Of a DNA stretch of 64,000 nucleotides, positions 52,533-63,377 are shown one piece after another. Source of the DNA: Rheum nobile (taxonomy: Eukaryota > Streptophyta > Magnoliopsida > Caryophyllales > Polygonaceae); assembly GCA_027886185.1 (NCBI GenBank), contig WOAB01000585.1:62001-126000 (forward strand), given 5' to 3'. A program made the position numbers and the translations under genes. The first letter of the stretch is position 1; each line of letters starts with the position of its first letter. Below the pieces are notes generated by a model. The model was not told the origin of the DNA. It saw nothing but the letters and a program-made list of their open reading frames with translations, and searched no databases.

Positions 52533-53894
52533 TGATCAGCGCTACTTTGTAGGGTGTAACTAAGGGTTGTTACCGGAGTTTTGGATACCATTTGGAGATG
52601 ATTAGAGCACAATTGCGGAGAATGGAGTTGAGGAGTAGATGTGCAAATATGGTGGTTTGGAGAAGCTTAAATGAAGATATATTGAAGAGAGAAGGAAGCC
52701 ACCCAAGAAGACAAAGAAGTAGAACCAAGTGGGTCTATAAAGAGCCGCGATCGCGGAAGTGTTGCCGCGGGCACGGATGGTCGCGGAAATGTGCATCAGC
52801 GCCGTGTCTCTTTTTTTCCGAAAATCCAAAATTTTACTTTTATAATTTTTCCCTTTTCTTTTATTTTCTTTATTTCGGTTTCTTTATTTTATTTCCTTTT
52901 AGGACTTTGTTTGTTATCTTTTTAGCACTAGGTTTTGGGTTAGGTTATTTAACCTAGTTTCCCTAGCAGCCATTCAAAATTGAGTTTTCATTCTACGCTC
53001 AATTTTTCCTTTGAGTTTTTGTTTCAAGACTATGAAGAACTAAGCACCCTTTGCTTACTCCGAAAATTGAAGCCTTGGTTTGAATTTGATTTTGAGATTA
53101 TTCCTTTACTCTATCTTTGAATGTTATTGATTCTCTTATGCTTCATTCCATTGAGTTATATTGATTTCTCTAGATTAGCTACCTAGTTTTATTGATATTA
53201 TTCATATTGCAGGATTAGGGTTTTGAATTCTATTGGTTGATCTAGTTCATCAATTGTTGTGATTAGTATTATTAATATTAGTTTCCCTAGCCTGACAAAC
53301 TAGTTGAGATTGATATTATCTATAGTGCTAGTTACCTTAATCTGGTCAACTTGTTGAGATTAGTATTGTTCATACCTAATTCAGAGTAGCAACCACGATT
53401 TACTGGAACGAGTTGTGAATGTTTATTGTGAAGAGAATTCATTGCATGTCGAGTACTGACGAGTTGTTAAGTATTGCATGAGCCTGTCTATTCCTGAGCC
53501 TACTACTGCTGTTAGATTTATCTTGATAGTTTCTTGATTGTTTAATAGTTAGGGTTATCAGGACTAGTTGGACTGGTAACTAATTTAGAACATGGATTAG
53601 GACATTCATGAGGATTGAGGACTAGGAATAATCAATGATCAATCAACCAAACTAAAGGTGGATATTTGTTTGGCTAAGTGTTTTTCCCAATTTGATTACA
53701 AATCTTTGCTTTTGTTTCCTTTGTTTACTAGCTTACAAACAATCAACCAAAACCCCCCTTTGTTACTATTGCATGCAACCTTACATAAATAAAGACAACT
53801 CCTCCCTGTGGGATTCGACCCTTGCTTGTCTATTCTACTGAGTTAGGTTTGTTAGGATTATTTTGATAAGGTGATACGACTTTAGCCTCTGTCA
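52533..53894 (+). repeat. LTR-B, shared middle LTR (1362 bp)
   Basis: TGATCAGCG...CTCTGTCA. It serves as 3' LTR of interior 1 and 5' LTR of interior 2. It shares a 15 bp insertion with LTR-C. Confidence 0.9.
52745..52788. repeat. GC near-palindrome cluster, LTR-B
   Basis: CCGCGATCGCGG, GCCGCGGGCACGG and GGTCGCGG, homologous to LTR-A and LTR-C. Confidence 0.8.
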
Positions 53895-53977
53895 AATTGG
53901 CGTCGTTGCCGGGGAGGCAAGTTTTGTTTTTTTCTTTATGTGTGTTTGTGTGCTAATTTTTTGTGTGGACCTATCTT

Positions 53978-56557
53978 ATGGTCCACACCCGTGCTACTGA
54001 CTCTCCCATTCTTGCTTGTGACACAGAGATTGAGAGAACCCTTTCTAGGAATCGCAAGATAAACAGAGTTTTGTGTTTTGATAATCCTTGTTTTGAGATG
54101 GCTGACGCACAACAGACGTTGTGGCAGCTGACTGCCCCTAACCTGCAACAGCAACCGCTAGCTGTGCAGTTTCCTAAGCTGGCCGATGGCGTCAACTTCG
54201 AGCTCAAGTCAGGGTTGATCCACTTACTCCCCCACTTCCATGGGATGAGTGGAGAAGACCCCAATAAGCATCTGTCGAAGTTCTATGGTGTCTGCACCAG
54301 CATGAAACCAAGAGGAGTGACTGAGGACCAGATCAAGCTGAGGGCCTTTCCTTTCTCTCTGAAGTATTTGGCCAATGACTGGTTATACTACTTGAACCCA
54401 GGGAGCATTGACACGCAGGCCAAGATGAAGAAGGCCTTTTGGGAAAAGTATTTTCCTGTGACCAAGCTCAATAATCTGAAGAGGAGCATCAGCAACATTG
54501 AACAGCAGGCTGTTGAATCGTTGTATGAGTACTACGAGAGGTTCAAGAGGTTGATCTCTAGCTGCCCCTACCATGGATATTCCGACCAGGACCTCATACT
54601 TTTATTGTACGGAGGTCTTCTTGATGACGAGCGTCGGATGGTGAACGTTGCATATGGAGGGAACATCTTGAACAAGACTCCAGCTGAGGCATACGAAGTT
54701 TTCTTTGAGCTATCTGAGGGCTCAAGACAGTTCAGTAGGAGGGCGAGCGCCCAAACAATCAGAGCTGCGGACTCTCAGCCAAATTCTTCACTACTTTCTT
54801 ACATGGTTGAGATGAAGGAGATGATGAGGAGGTACATGATGAAGGGTGGCCAGCAGCAAGTCAAATCATGTGGGATATGCTATGACACGACACATCCAAC
54901 CGATGCATGTCCCACACTGCAGGAGCCCACTGCTGAGGTGAATGCCATTGGGGGATACGGCCCTTCAAGGCCCAGATATGACCCATACTACAACACGTAC
55001 AATCCAGGGTGGAAAGATCACCCCAATCTGAGGTACGGAAATCAGAAGAGTACTCATCAAGGCCAGAAGAATCAAGAGTATCAACAGAGGCCTCCATAAT
55101 TCCTACAGCGCCCACAACTATATCAACAGCCTGGGGGTCAACAACAACAATATCGAGCTCCATATGACTAAAGACCCCAAGGCCAAGGTTCAAGTTCATC
55201 TATGTCCAGTGAAGACCAGATCAGGGCCCTCACCCAGACCGTATCAACGGTGGTCAAGAACCAGGAGTCACTAGTTCAGACTGTAGCAACATTGAGCAAC
55301 ACTATGGTCCAACAAAATCAAGAGATGCGGGCGAGTATTCAGAACTTGGAGAAGCAAGTGGGGCAGATCTCCATCGCAGTGAGCAGAATGGAAGCTCGGG
55401 ACTCGGGAAAACTACCATCTCAAACAGTAGCCAACCCGAGGGAGAATGTATGCGCTATGACGGTGAGGAGCGGTACACAAGTGGAGGAAACCCGAGCACA
55501 ACAGAGAGACATCCGCAACCCCGGAACAGATGGTCGCGATCGCGGATTGGCTACTGACGAGGAAGAGGAAATCGACGCTCTTCCGCGATCGCGGATGGAA
55601 TTCCGCAATCGCGAAAAAATCTGCCCTGAAGAGGACATGTTCGAGAATAATCCGCGACCGCGGACAGAATTACGCAATCGCGGAAAACACAATGGAGTCG
55701 AGGACGGGATCGAAGACAATCTGCGACCGCGGACAGATATCCGCGATCGCAGAAAATGCCCTACAGCTCCAGCTCCTCTCGCAGACCCCCTCGACGTCGT
55801 CCAAGATGTTTACGTTCGTCCCAACTTCCCTCCGCTTAGTACATTAAAGCCTCCCGCTCCCTTTCCCGAAGCTCTAAAGGACACAAGGAGGCCGGCGAAT
55901 AATAAGGAATTGTTCGAGACCTTCAACAACTATGAGGTAAATGTTCCTTTACTCCAGCTGGTTAATAGCATTCCTCGTTATGCTAAATTCTTGAAGGAGC
56001 TATGCACGATAAAGAGGAAGAAGGTGGTAAAGGAGAAGAGAAAGGTCCAGGTCAGCGAGAATTTTTCCGCTATGCTGCAAAAGCGGTTACCAAAGAAGGA
56101 CAGTGATCCGAGCATGTTCACTATTCCCTGCAAAATTGGGGGCACCTTGTTTGACAAGGCCATGCTTGATTTGGGTGCCTCCATTAATGTGATGCCTCTC
56201 TCGTTGTACGAATCTCTGGAGGTCGGACCATTAGAGAAGACGAGGATTGTGATCCAGCTGGCGGACAATTCCTATGTCTACCCCAAAAGAGTGGTGCAGG
56301 ACGTGATGGTAGAGGTTGACAAATTGCTCTTCCATGTGGACTTCTTTGTGATGGATACGGGGCAGGACAAGAATACAGCCCCCATGATGCTAGGAAGGCT
56401 GTTTATGAACACGGCGGGAACAAAAATTGATGTGAGCAGCGGTTCGCTCACAATGGAATTTGACGGGGTGAGGGTCGGATTCAGCATAGATGATTCAAAG
56501 CAACACCCTCCGGATGGAAACCTCAAGTTCTCAATTGATGTGAGCAACCCAAGTTGA
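53978..56557 (+). pseudogene. gag: Athila-like Gag-protease, interior 2 (better preserved)
   Basis: One frame with only two stops (55097-55099 and about 55169). The first piece covers Gag: LPHFHGMSGEDPNKHL, LANDWLYYLNPGSI, FWEKYFPVTKL, CPYHGYSDQDLILLLY and the zinc knuckle CGICYDTTHPTDAC (54869-54910). The second piece (55202-56557) has a Gln-rich coiled-coil-like QNQEMRASIQNLEKQVGQIS, the GC-array linker, then protease with MLDLGASINVMP (Asp codon 56168-56170), IVIQLADNSYV and MLGRLFM. The protease of this copy looks intact. No RT or integrase follows; the frame ends at VSNPS. Confidence 0.9.
55513..55752. repeat. GC near-palindrome array in gag-protease linker, interior 2
   Basis: Homologous to 50147-50380 with several unit-level differences, for example CCGCAACCCCGG for CCGCGACCGCGG and CCGCGATCGCAG for CCGTGATCACGG. 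C-type and T-type units again alternate. Confidence 0.82.
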
Positions 56558-56572
56558 GTGGGAGAGTACCAA

Positions 56573-56620
56573 GTCGAGCCACGATAATAACTAAGGCGTT
56601 GTCCGGGAGGCAACCCGAGG
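56573..56620 (+). other. Conserved GGGAGGCAACCC block, third copy
   Basis: GTCGAGCCACGATAATAACT, AAGGCGTTGTCCGGGAGGCA and ACCCGAGG, 15 bases after the protease stop. Confidence 0.65.
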
Positions 56621-57930
56621 TATGTAGTTCTTTCCTTGTCTTTTCATTCCATGTTTTTAGTTATTTTTGTGTTACTTTGTTTTTGTTCTTGCTTTTGTTT
56701 TTGTTCTTGCTTTTGTTTTTGCATTAGACTAACCTGCAGGTAGGAGACCCGAAGAAAATTTAAAGACGGTGAACTACGCACCCGAGTCTTTTCCGCGGGC
56801 GCGGAAATTTTTCCGCGATCGCGGAAAAGTTACTGTAAGTCTCCTAATCCCTTCTTGAAAAAAAAAGTTCTACCGAAGGCCAGATGTCCAAGTTTCCCAT
56901 GGAGAGACGGTGCGCATCATGCTGCCAAGGAGGAGACATTCACCCCACAATTGTATTTGGCACCGATGATGGCCCGACATTCGACAACTGATGAGGAGGA
57001 ACACCAGAGCCCACACCCCGTTTACATCTGGGCTCCATTATGTGTTCGTTGAAGGTCGTGTAGCCCCAATCTCTTTGATATACCACTACACCTTACAGTG
57101 GATCTATTTGGTTGCACGGTAGAGATTGTTTGAGGACCGCCGCGACACCAAAAACATGTGCTTTCATTGATATACCGCCAGTAACAACTTTCCGTGTCCA
57201 AGCCAACTCGACAACAGTTGTGAGTACTTCATTGCCTTTCCCTATGCTTCATCTTTTTTGTCTTTCATTACATTGAGGACAATGCAATGTTTAAGCATGG
57301 GGGAGTGTTCTATACTTGCTAGTCGTTGAGGAGAAAGCAAAAAAAAATGAAGAAAATAAAAAAGCCAAAAATTTGAAAAAAGGCAAAAATAGAAATCCTG
57401 GGATAAGTCGAAAACCCGAAAGGGCGGCTTAGGTAATAAGCAGGTGGCTTGGACCAACATTAGGCTAGGGTAATAACTGGTCAAGAGTGATGTGAGTTTT
57501 ATGTGAGCCCATCTATTGAAAAATGAAATGAGTGGCTTTGTGAAAACCCGAAAGGGCGCCTTTGCAAAATGAGTGAAAAGAAGAAGAGCGATTATTAGGA
57601 TTCCTCATTTTACCTGGCGTGGTGACATAAGAAGAGGTGATATAAGGAGGATTCGGGTAGGTCACTCTTGGAGGCATAAGAAGATATATGGAGGCTAGGA
57701 TTAGATTTTTATTCACTCTATGGTATTCGGGATAAGCTTGGGGGAAGTACTCTACTTTCCTTTAAGCTTGGTTTTGTGTTGTGTTGAGTTGATTGTGTTT
57801 GGTGCCCTGGAGTTTCATGTTTAGGTGAAATTCTTAGTGGAGATGATTTTTCTATGCTTCCTGGGACCTTGGGGATTTGATTGGAGGAGTAGGTTTATTT
57901 TAGCTTACTCGAGGACGAGCAAGGTTTAAG
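56621..57930 (+). other. 3' untranslated region of interior 2
   Basis: It has GC units at 56793-56824 (two units; interior 1 has one), the TTGAGGACAATG block (about 57270-57305) and GNRA hairpins at 57415-57424 and 57547-57556. A TTTTTGTTCTTGCTTTTG repeat near 56690 is duplicated relative to interior 1. No ORF is supported. Confidence 0.65.
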
Positions 57931-57942
57931 CATGGGGGAATT

Positions 57943-59292
57943 TGATCAGAGCTACTTTGTAGGGTGTAACTAGGGGTTGTTACCGGAGTTTTGGGTACCA
58001 TTTGGAGATGATTAGAGCACAATTGCAGAGAATGGAGTTGAGGAGTAGATGTGCAAATATGGTGGTTTGGAGAAGCTTAAATGAAGATATATTAAAGAGA
58101 GAAGGAAGCCACCCAAGAAGACGAAGAAGTAGAACCAAGCGGGTCTATGAAGAGCCGCGATCGCGGAAGTGCTGCCGCGGGCGCAGATGGTCGCGGAAAT
58201 GTGCATCAGCGCCGTGTCTCGTTTTTTCCGAAAATCCAAAATTTTACTTTTATAATTTTTCCCTTTTCTTTTATTTTCTTTATTTCCGTTTCTTTATTTT
58301 ATTTCCTTTTAGGACTTTGTTTGTTATCTTTTTAGCACTAGGTTTTGGGTTAGGTTATTTAACCTAGTTTCCCTAGCAGCCATTCAAAATTGAGTTTTCA
58401 TTCTACGCTCAATTTTTCCTTTGAGTTTTTGTTTCAAGACTATGAAGAACTAAGCACCCTTTGCTTACTCCGAAAATTGAAGCCTTGGTTTCAATTTGAT
58501 TGTGAGATTATTCCTTTACTTTATCTTTGAATGTTATTGATTCTCTTATGCTTTATTACATTGAGTTATATTGATTTCTCTAGATTAGCTACCTAGTTTT
58601 ATTGATATTATTCATATTGCAGGATTAGGGTTTTGAATTCTATTGGTTGATCTAGTTCATCAATTGTTGTGATTAGTATTATTAATATTAGTTTCCCTAG
58701 CCTAACAAACTAGTTGAGATTGATATTATCTATAGTACTAGTTCCTTAATCTGGTCAACTTGTTGAGATTAGTATTGTTCATACCTAATTCAGAGTAGCA
58801 ACCACGATTTACTAGAACGAGTTGTGAATGTTTATTGTGAAGAGAATTCATTGCATGTCGAGTACTGACGAGTTGTTAAGTATTGCATGAGCCTGTCTAT
58901 TCCTGAGCCTACTGCTGCTGTTAGATTTATCTTGATTGTTTAATAGTTAGGGTTATCAGGACTAGTTGGACTGGTAACTAATTTAGAACAGGGATTAGGA
59001 CATTCATGAGGATTGAGGACTAGGAATAATCAATGATCAATCAACCAAACTAAAGGTGGATATTTGTTTGGCTAAGTGTTTTTCCCAATTTGATTACAAA
59101 TCTTTACTTTTGTTTCCTTTGTTTACTAGCTTACAAACAATCAACCAAAACCCCTCTTTGTTACTATTGCATGCAACCTTACATAAAGAAAGACAATTCC
59201 TCCCTGTGGGATTCGACCCTTGCTTGCCTATTCTACTGAGTTAGGTTTGTTAGGATTATTTTGATAAGGTGATACGACTTTAGCCTCCGTCA
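57943..59292 (+). repeat. LTR-C of the tandem (1350 bp)
   Basis: TGATCAGAG...CTCCGTCA, followed by TSD ATATG. It has the GC cluster 58155-58198. It lacks about 12 bp near 58935 that B has. Confidence 0.9.
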
Positions 59293-59297
59293 ATATG

Positions 59298-59650
59298 TTC
59301 TACAATTTATAAAACAATCCCTAAAATCATAACTGATAGGTTGAAAATAATCTTGCCTAAGATAATTCACCCCTTCCAATGGGTCATTGTAGCCAACAAA
59401 ACCATGCAAGATAACATTCTTATAGCACATGAAATTTGTCATTCCTTTCTGAACGAAAAAGGGAATGAATGATGGATTGCGATCAAACTAGGCATGGAAA
59501 AGGCATATGACGGCTTGGATTGGTACATCATTCTACTAACTCTCAAGAAATTCGGTTCCTATGAGAAATTTATTTCATAGTTTCATGAATCTATTAAATT
59601 GTATCCTTTTCCGTTTAGGTTAATAATGGACCGAATGACACATTTAACTT
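59298..59650 (+). pseudogene. L1-like LINE relic, RT continued
   Basis: The frame resumes directly after the TSD: STIYKTIPKIITDRLKIILP, IIHPFQWVIVANKTMQDNIL, AHEICHSFL and, after a TGA, KLGMEKAYDGLDW (the first catalytic RT motif, usually DxxKAYD), then FGSYEKFISWFHESI. It stops at 59650 where a minus-strand LTR begins, before the FADD motif. A dead copy. Confidence 0.8.
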
Positions 59651-60924
59651 TGATATGGCTAAAACCACCCGCAAGTATATGGGGTCAACTATAGTAGTCA
59701 AGTGTCGATCCCACAGAGACCAATGTAATATCATTTGAAACTCTACTAGTGAGGTAGGTCGTAAAAATAAGAAATTGAACAAACCTATACCTAAGCTAAA
59801 GAAAATATTGCAAATAAAGGATAAAAATCAACGGGATAAATGTGTCTAAGGTTAAGGCTCACCGCAACAATGCTTGAGTAGACAAAATCACATCTCACAT
59901 GAATATACTATTGGTTGTTTGAAGGTAACTCTCTAGGGTAATTACTAATTCCTCTCGGATGATAGTAAATCTAACTAGACTCGGTCAACATCCACTCTCT
60001 TGACTTGCTAAACAAAACCTAAACCCTATGAGCACATATAAAATCTCATGATTTGCTACATCCAATCTAAACTTAGGGTTTCTATGAGAGTTATTAATCC
60101 ATAAGAGAAATTAAAATGCTCTCGTATTAATAAAATCACAGGTTCAATTCCTAGGATTCCAATAGAGTCTCAAACCCTACCTGACTACCTATTCACATTA
60201 TCACATTTTCATCTCAAGCCCTAATAGGATCTCATTCACATAGGCTACTATGGGTATAAAGCATCTAGGAATGAAAGAAATACGGTTTCAATTAAGGCAA
60301 AGATATATTTCTATTTACATACACATCGTCAAGATCATCCCAAATTTAGAACTAGGGTTTTAGCTAAGCATGATTGAAGAAAGTATAAGAAGATTTAAAC
60401 TAGCCATCAATATATATGAATTATTCAATAAAAGTAAGAAATAAGAAAACTTAGTCTCAATCTATAGATAATCCAAATTTACAGGTTAGAACAATAAACA
60501 CCAATCTTCAAAACAAGCTAAGCAAAAAATTGCTTCTTGAACCTTTGTACATGTGGTTGTAGCCACTGTGATAGCATATTTTTGTATCATAAAGATTAAG
60601 AGAACCGACGATGATAGATCTTCCTGGAACTTGATCATTGAACTAAATCTGCAAGGAAAAACAATCAAAGGGAGGGTCGGGATCTCCCCTAAGGCCCCTC
60701 CAACGCTAAAGTCAGATATGATATGTAGAGATGTCCATCCATGGTGGCTAGGGTTTTCTTGAAAGATAAGAGAATGAATGAGAATATGGAGGCTTTATAT
60801 ATCCTATCTTTTTCTTATGAGACAATTAATTAACCCTAATGAGCTTTAATGGGCTTCTTCCATCTTTAATACCATTAATTGAATAATAATGATAAAAATA
60901 TATAACATATTTTTTACCTCCACA
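59651..60924 (-). mobile_element. 3' LTR of a minus-strand Athila/Tat-like element
   Basis: Plus orientation starts TGATATGGCTAAAACC and ends TTTACCTCCACA; on minus it runs TGTGGAGGTAAA to GCCATATCA. The U5 motif CTGTGGGATCGACACTTGAC on minus is the Athila/Tat type. A minus TATA box (TATATAAAGC) is near 60796-60805. Outside the right edge the minus strand reads GGATCCAAGGGGAATT, a polypurine tract, so the interior lies to the right. The 60553-60762 frame is chance. The boundaries are inferred from TG...CA and the tract. Confidence 0.6.
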
Positions 60925-61041
60925 AATTCCCCTTGGATCCTTTAAGCTGAGTAAAGGTTAGAGGATTTGAAAAATAGCTTGTTGAGAGTTTGAATGGCTT
61001 GCACGGTCTATAACTTGGTCTGTGTGTCTTGTTTTTCTTGA
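60925..61041 (-). other. Polypurine tract and 3' end of minus-strand element
   Basis: AATTCCCCTTGGATCC on plus (purine-rich on minus) borders the LTR. The rest, up to the minisatellite, has no ORF. Confidence 0.5.
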
Positions 61042-61420
61042 AGGGTGCATGCATGCACAATGTCTGTATGCTAATATGGGCGCGTTTGTGCACAATGTCC
61101 GTAAGCTATTCAGGGTGCGCTCTTGCACAATGCTCGTAGGTTATTCCGAGTGCATTCTTGCACAATGCCCGTAGGCTATTTGGGGTGCGTTCTTGCACTT
61201 TACCCGTAGGCTATTCAGAGTGCATTCTTTCACAATACCCGTAGGCTATTATGGGGTGCATTCTTGCACAATTCCCATAGGCTATCCTAGGGTGCGTTCT
61301 TGAACAATGCTCATAGGCTATCCTGGGATGCGTTCTTGCACAATGCCCGTAGGCTATTCACGGCGCGTTCTTACACAATGCCCGTAGGCTATTCAGGGTG
61401 CGTTCTTGCACAAGGTTGAT
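61042..61420. repeat. Minisatellite, about 11 copies of a 34-37 bp unit
   Basis: The consensus unit is GGGTGCGTTCTTGCACAATG then CCCGTAGGCTATTCA. Copies are imperfect, with changes such as GAGTGCATTC, CTCGTAGG and CCCATAGG and some 1-2 base length changes. Within each unit TGC...GCA gives a small inverted repeat (TGCGTTCTTGCA). It lies in the 3' region of the minus-strand element between coding part and polypurine tract. Confidence 0.9.
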
Positions 61421-61560
61421 GTCAGCTTGTGCCCCAGCGGCCCATTGCCTTATAAAATAAGATGGCAGCTCGTGCCCCTACGCCCCGTAGGCTAGTAGAA
61501 TAAGATGGCAGCTAGTGCCCATGTGGCCCGTATGTTGGTTGCTTCAGGCATCATGTGTTA
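61421..61560. repeat. Second short repeat next to the minisatellite
   Basis: GCAGCTYGTGCCC recurs three times (near 61430 as TCAGCTTGTGCCC, 61466 and 61510), with GATGGCAGCT and GCCCGTA nearby. The spacing is about 35-45 bp. It appears to be a derived or related tandem family. Confidence 0.65.
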
Positions 61561-61793
61561 TTTTTTCAATATAATCATATAGAAATAAAATTGATAGTAT
61601 AATGACCTTACTCATGTCCAGTCACAGTTTAGCACTTCATAACAATTAACATATATCGATAAAAGTTAATTTTCGAAGAATGTAATGCTTTATCATGTAC
61701 TCAGAAGGAATGGTAGAAAAATTAACCAGCAAGTAAGCTCTAAATCATGTTTGTGCTTGGGTTGACCTCATTGATTCGTCGTTGATAGCTCCA
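61561..61793. other. Junction region, no gene
   Basis: AT-rich DNA between the minus-strand element and the next plus-strand LTR. No boundary motif is certain. Confidence 0.4.
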
Positions 61794-62056
61794 TGATCCC
61801 CTCGATGACAGCGAAGGATGAAGAGGACGCAATGAAGGTGCACTCGAATGGCCCGATAACAAGAGCTCGCACAAGGGCAATGGAGCGAGCAACACAATCA
61901 TTAGTCTCGCAGGCGCACGCAAGTGACGCGGGTTCATCTAGTCCTAAATGGGTCCTTCTCTTGACCTATGAAGGATTATGTGAGGTCCCGCCTTTGTCGA
62001 CGCCGGATGAGAAAGCATCAGAATGTCGTTCAGTAGAAGTGCACGGTTTGCTGTAA
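61793..62056 (+). CDS. LTR-borne tail with GPITRARTR motif
   Basis: The frame contains MTAKDEEDAMKVHSNGPITR and then ARTRAMERATQSLVSQAHAS and ends at VHGLL, 87 codons. It parallels 20360-20644. Since it begins at the presumed LTR start, it is best read as the polyprotein C terminus carried in the LTR, not as a free gene. Confidence 0.5.
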   Translation: MIPSMTAKDEEDAMKVHSNGPITRARTRAMERATQSLVSQAHASDAGSSSPKWVLLLTYEGLCEVPPLSTPDEKASECRSVEVHGLL

Positions 62057-62534
62057 ACCGTGCACCAGCCAAAACATTGCTTTCAGTTGAACTGCACGGT
62101 TTGTAACAAACCATGCGGTTGTGTTACAAACCATGCGGTAGTCCTGACGCGGCGCGGATTATTTTTCCGAGATCTTTTCTTTTAGGAAATATTATTTTGA
62201 CGGTATTTAAACTTAGAAAAACCCTAGTTTGTAAACTTGATGTTGATTTGAGTAGTAAAGTTGAGTATGCTCCTTCCTTGAATCTTACATCCAAACCCTT
62301 CGATCCCACGGATCAAACTATCCCGTAGCTCGTCGCTTCGAGCAATCAAACACCGTCTCTTCGGTGTCTCACGATCATCACTTTTATTTCTCCGTCATCT
62401 CTTTGACGAGTTTGAAGGATATCTCTTTAGCCCTAGGAAAGCCATCACTTTGGCTACGGAAGAGAAGGATTCGACTACAAGCTTGAGGAACCAAAGATCC
62501 TGCGTTGCAAACAACACTTCAGGGGCTGTTCGCA
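61794..62534 (+). repeat. Gypsy 5' LTR starting with a coding tail
   Basis: Proposed from TGATCCCCTCGATGACAGCG to about CTGTTCGCA, before the primer site. A TATA-like GGTATTTAAAC is near 62203. An inverted-repeat cluster lies upstream of it (62039-62140). The end points are inferred. Confidence 0.5.
62039..62140. repeat. Cluster of inverted repeats around GCACGGTTTG
   Basis: GTGCACGGTTT (62039-62049) and AAACCGTGCAC (62055-62065) are an exact 11 bp inverted repeat with a 5 base loop. GCACGGTTTG (62094-62103) and CAAACCATGC (62107-62116) form another with one mismatch. A third CAAACCATGCGG copy follows at about 62127-62138. They lie about 60-160 bp upstream of the TATA-like box. Confidence 0.8.
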
Positions 62535-62539
62535 TTGAC

Positions 62540-62554
62540 TGGCATCAGAGCCAG
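62540..62554 (+). other. Candidate primer-binding site
   Basis: TGGCATCAGAGCCAG, one base from the tRNA-Met-type TGGTATCAGAGC over the first 12 bases. A related site is at 21320. Confidence 0.55.
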
Positions 62555-63377
62555 TCCAAGCTAAGTTTATTTCTTCTCTCTATTTGTGATTCCTTGCAAT
62601 TTTCCGCTTACAAACCCTAGAAAATTTTTTTTCTCCCCAATCGCCGGAATCACCACCACCACCACCGTCTGCACCACCAGCACCCCCTCACGGCTACCAC
62701 CCTTCGGTTTTGGTTACTTTTCCAACAGCCCTAAACCTTATCCTCTAGCAAATCTTGTTTCCTTAATTGCATATTTGATTTCCTTGTTTCTTGTTGCTTA
62801 AGTTTTGCTTCATCTTTGGAGTAATTGCTAGTTTAGTTGTTAGATTTCAGTCCCCAATAGTTGCATCGTCTCTTCTTTCTTCTCCTATACTTGCTTGTGT
62901 GGTTCTTTCTTGCTTGATTCGCAATTCAATAAAAAAAAACACAATGTGACTGTATCAACAAAATAAACATACTATTCTCACCTTCCATCAAACAAAAGAG
63001 GTTTGGGAAGACGGAAGCCATAAAATCAAAAAAAAGGGTAGAGAACGCACCATACGGTCATACTCCATCTTCACTCCCTTCATGTCTCTACGCAACACTC
63101 ATTAAAAAGGGCAATATTTTCAACTTTCTTGTGATTAATTCTTAGAAACTTGACTTGATCTACTTGACCTTGGAAATTTTGTGTGTTGTTTGGGATGTGA
63201 TTTGCTAGTTTTTGCTTTGTTGCCTTCCGTTCAAGCCTCTCCCTCCTCATGAGCAACACAAATTAGTACGCCCAGCGGAAAATTTCTTGGTTCACTTTTG
63301 AGACAAGGACTTGGCTTGGACTTGTTCTTTTGCTTGGTGCAACTTACTTCTAGTGTTGCATGCTTCGTATAGGTACT
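62555..63377 (+). other. Gypsy leader, no gene
   Basis: Untranslated sequence between primer site and gag. CT-rich at first, with short A runs near 62930. The 62586-62801 frame is low-complexity. Confidence 0.5.

Larger units (their letters stand above)
47177..59292 (+). mobile_element. Three-LTR tandem of two Athila-like Gag-PR elements
   Basis: The order is LTR-A (47177-48528), interior 1, LTR-B (52533-53894), interior 2, LTR-C (57943-59292). ATATG flanks only the outer ends (47172-47176, 59293-59297); removing the array and one ATATG rejoins the LINE frame (SIC to STIYK). Each interior has a tRNA-Asp primer site, a Gag-protease frame, the GGGAGGCAACCC block, GNRA hairpins and a purine tract; neither has RT, RNase H or integrase. 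The middle LTR is shared. The two interiors are very similar but differ in their stops and in a GC unit. Confidence 0.93.

Noticed and set aside
60553..60762. A 69-residue ORF as a gene
   Set aside because: It lies within the minus-strand LTR and overlaps another short frame; no domain.
61042..61420. Minisatellite as a centromeric satellite
   Set aside because: Only about 11 copies in a 3' region of an LTR element; nothing in the window shows a long array.
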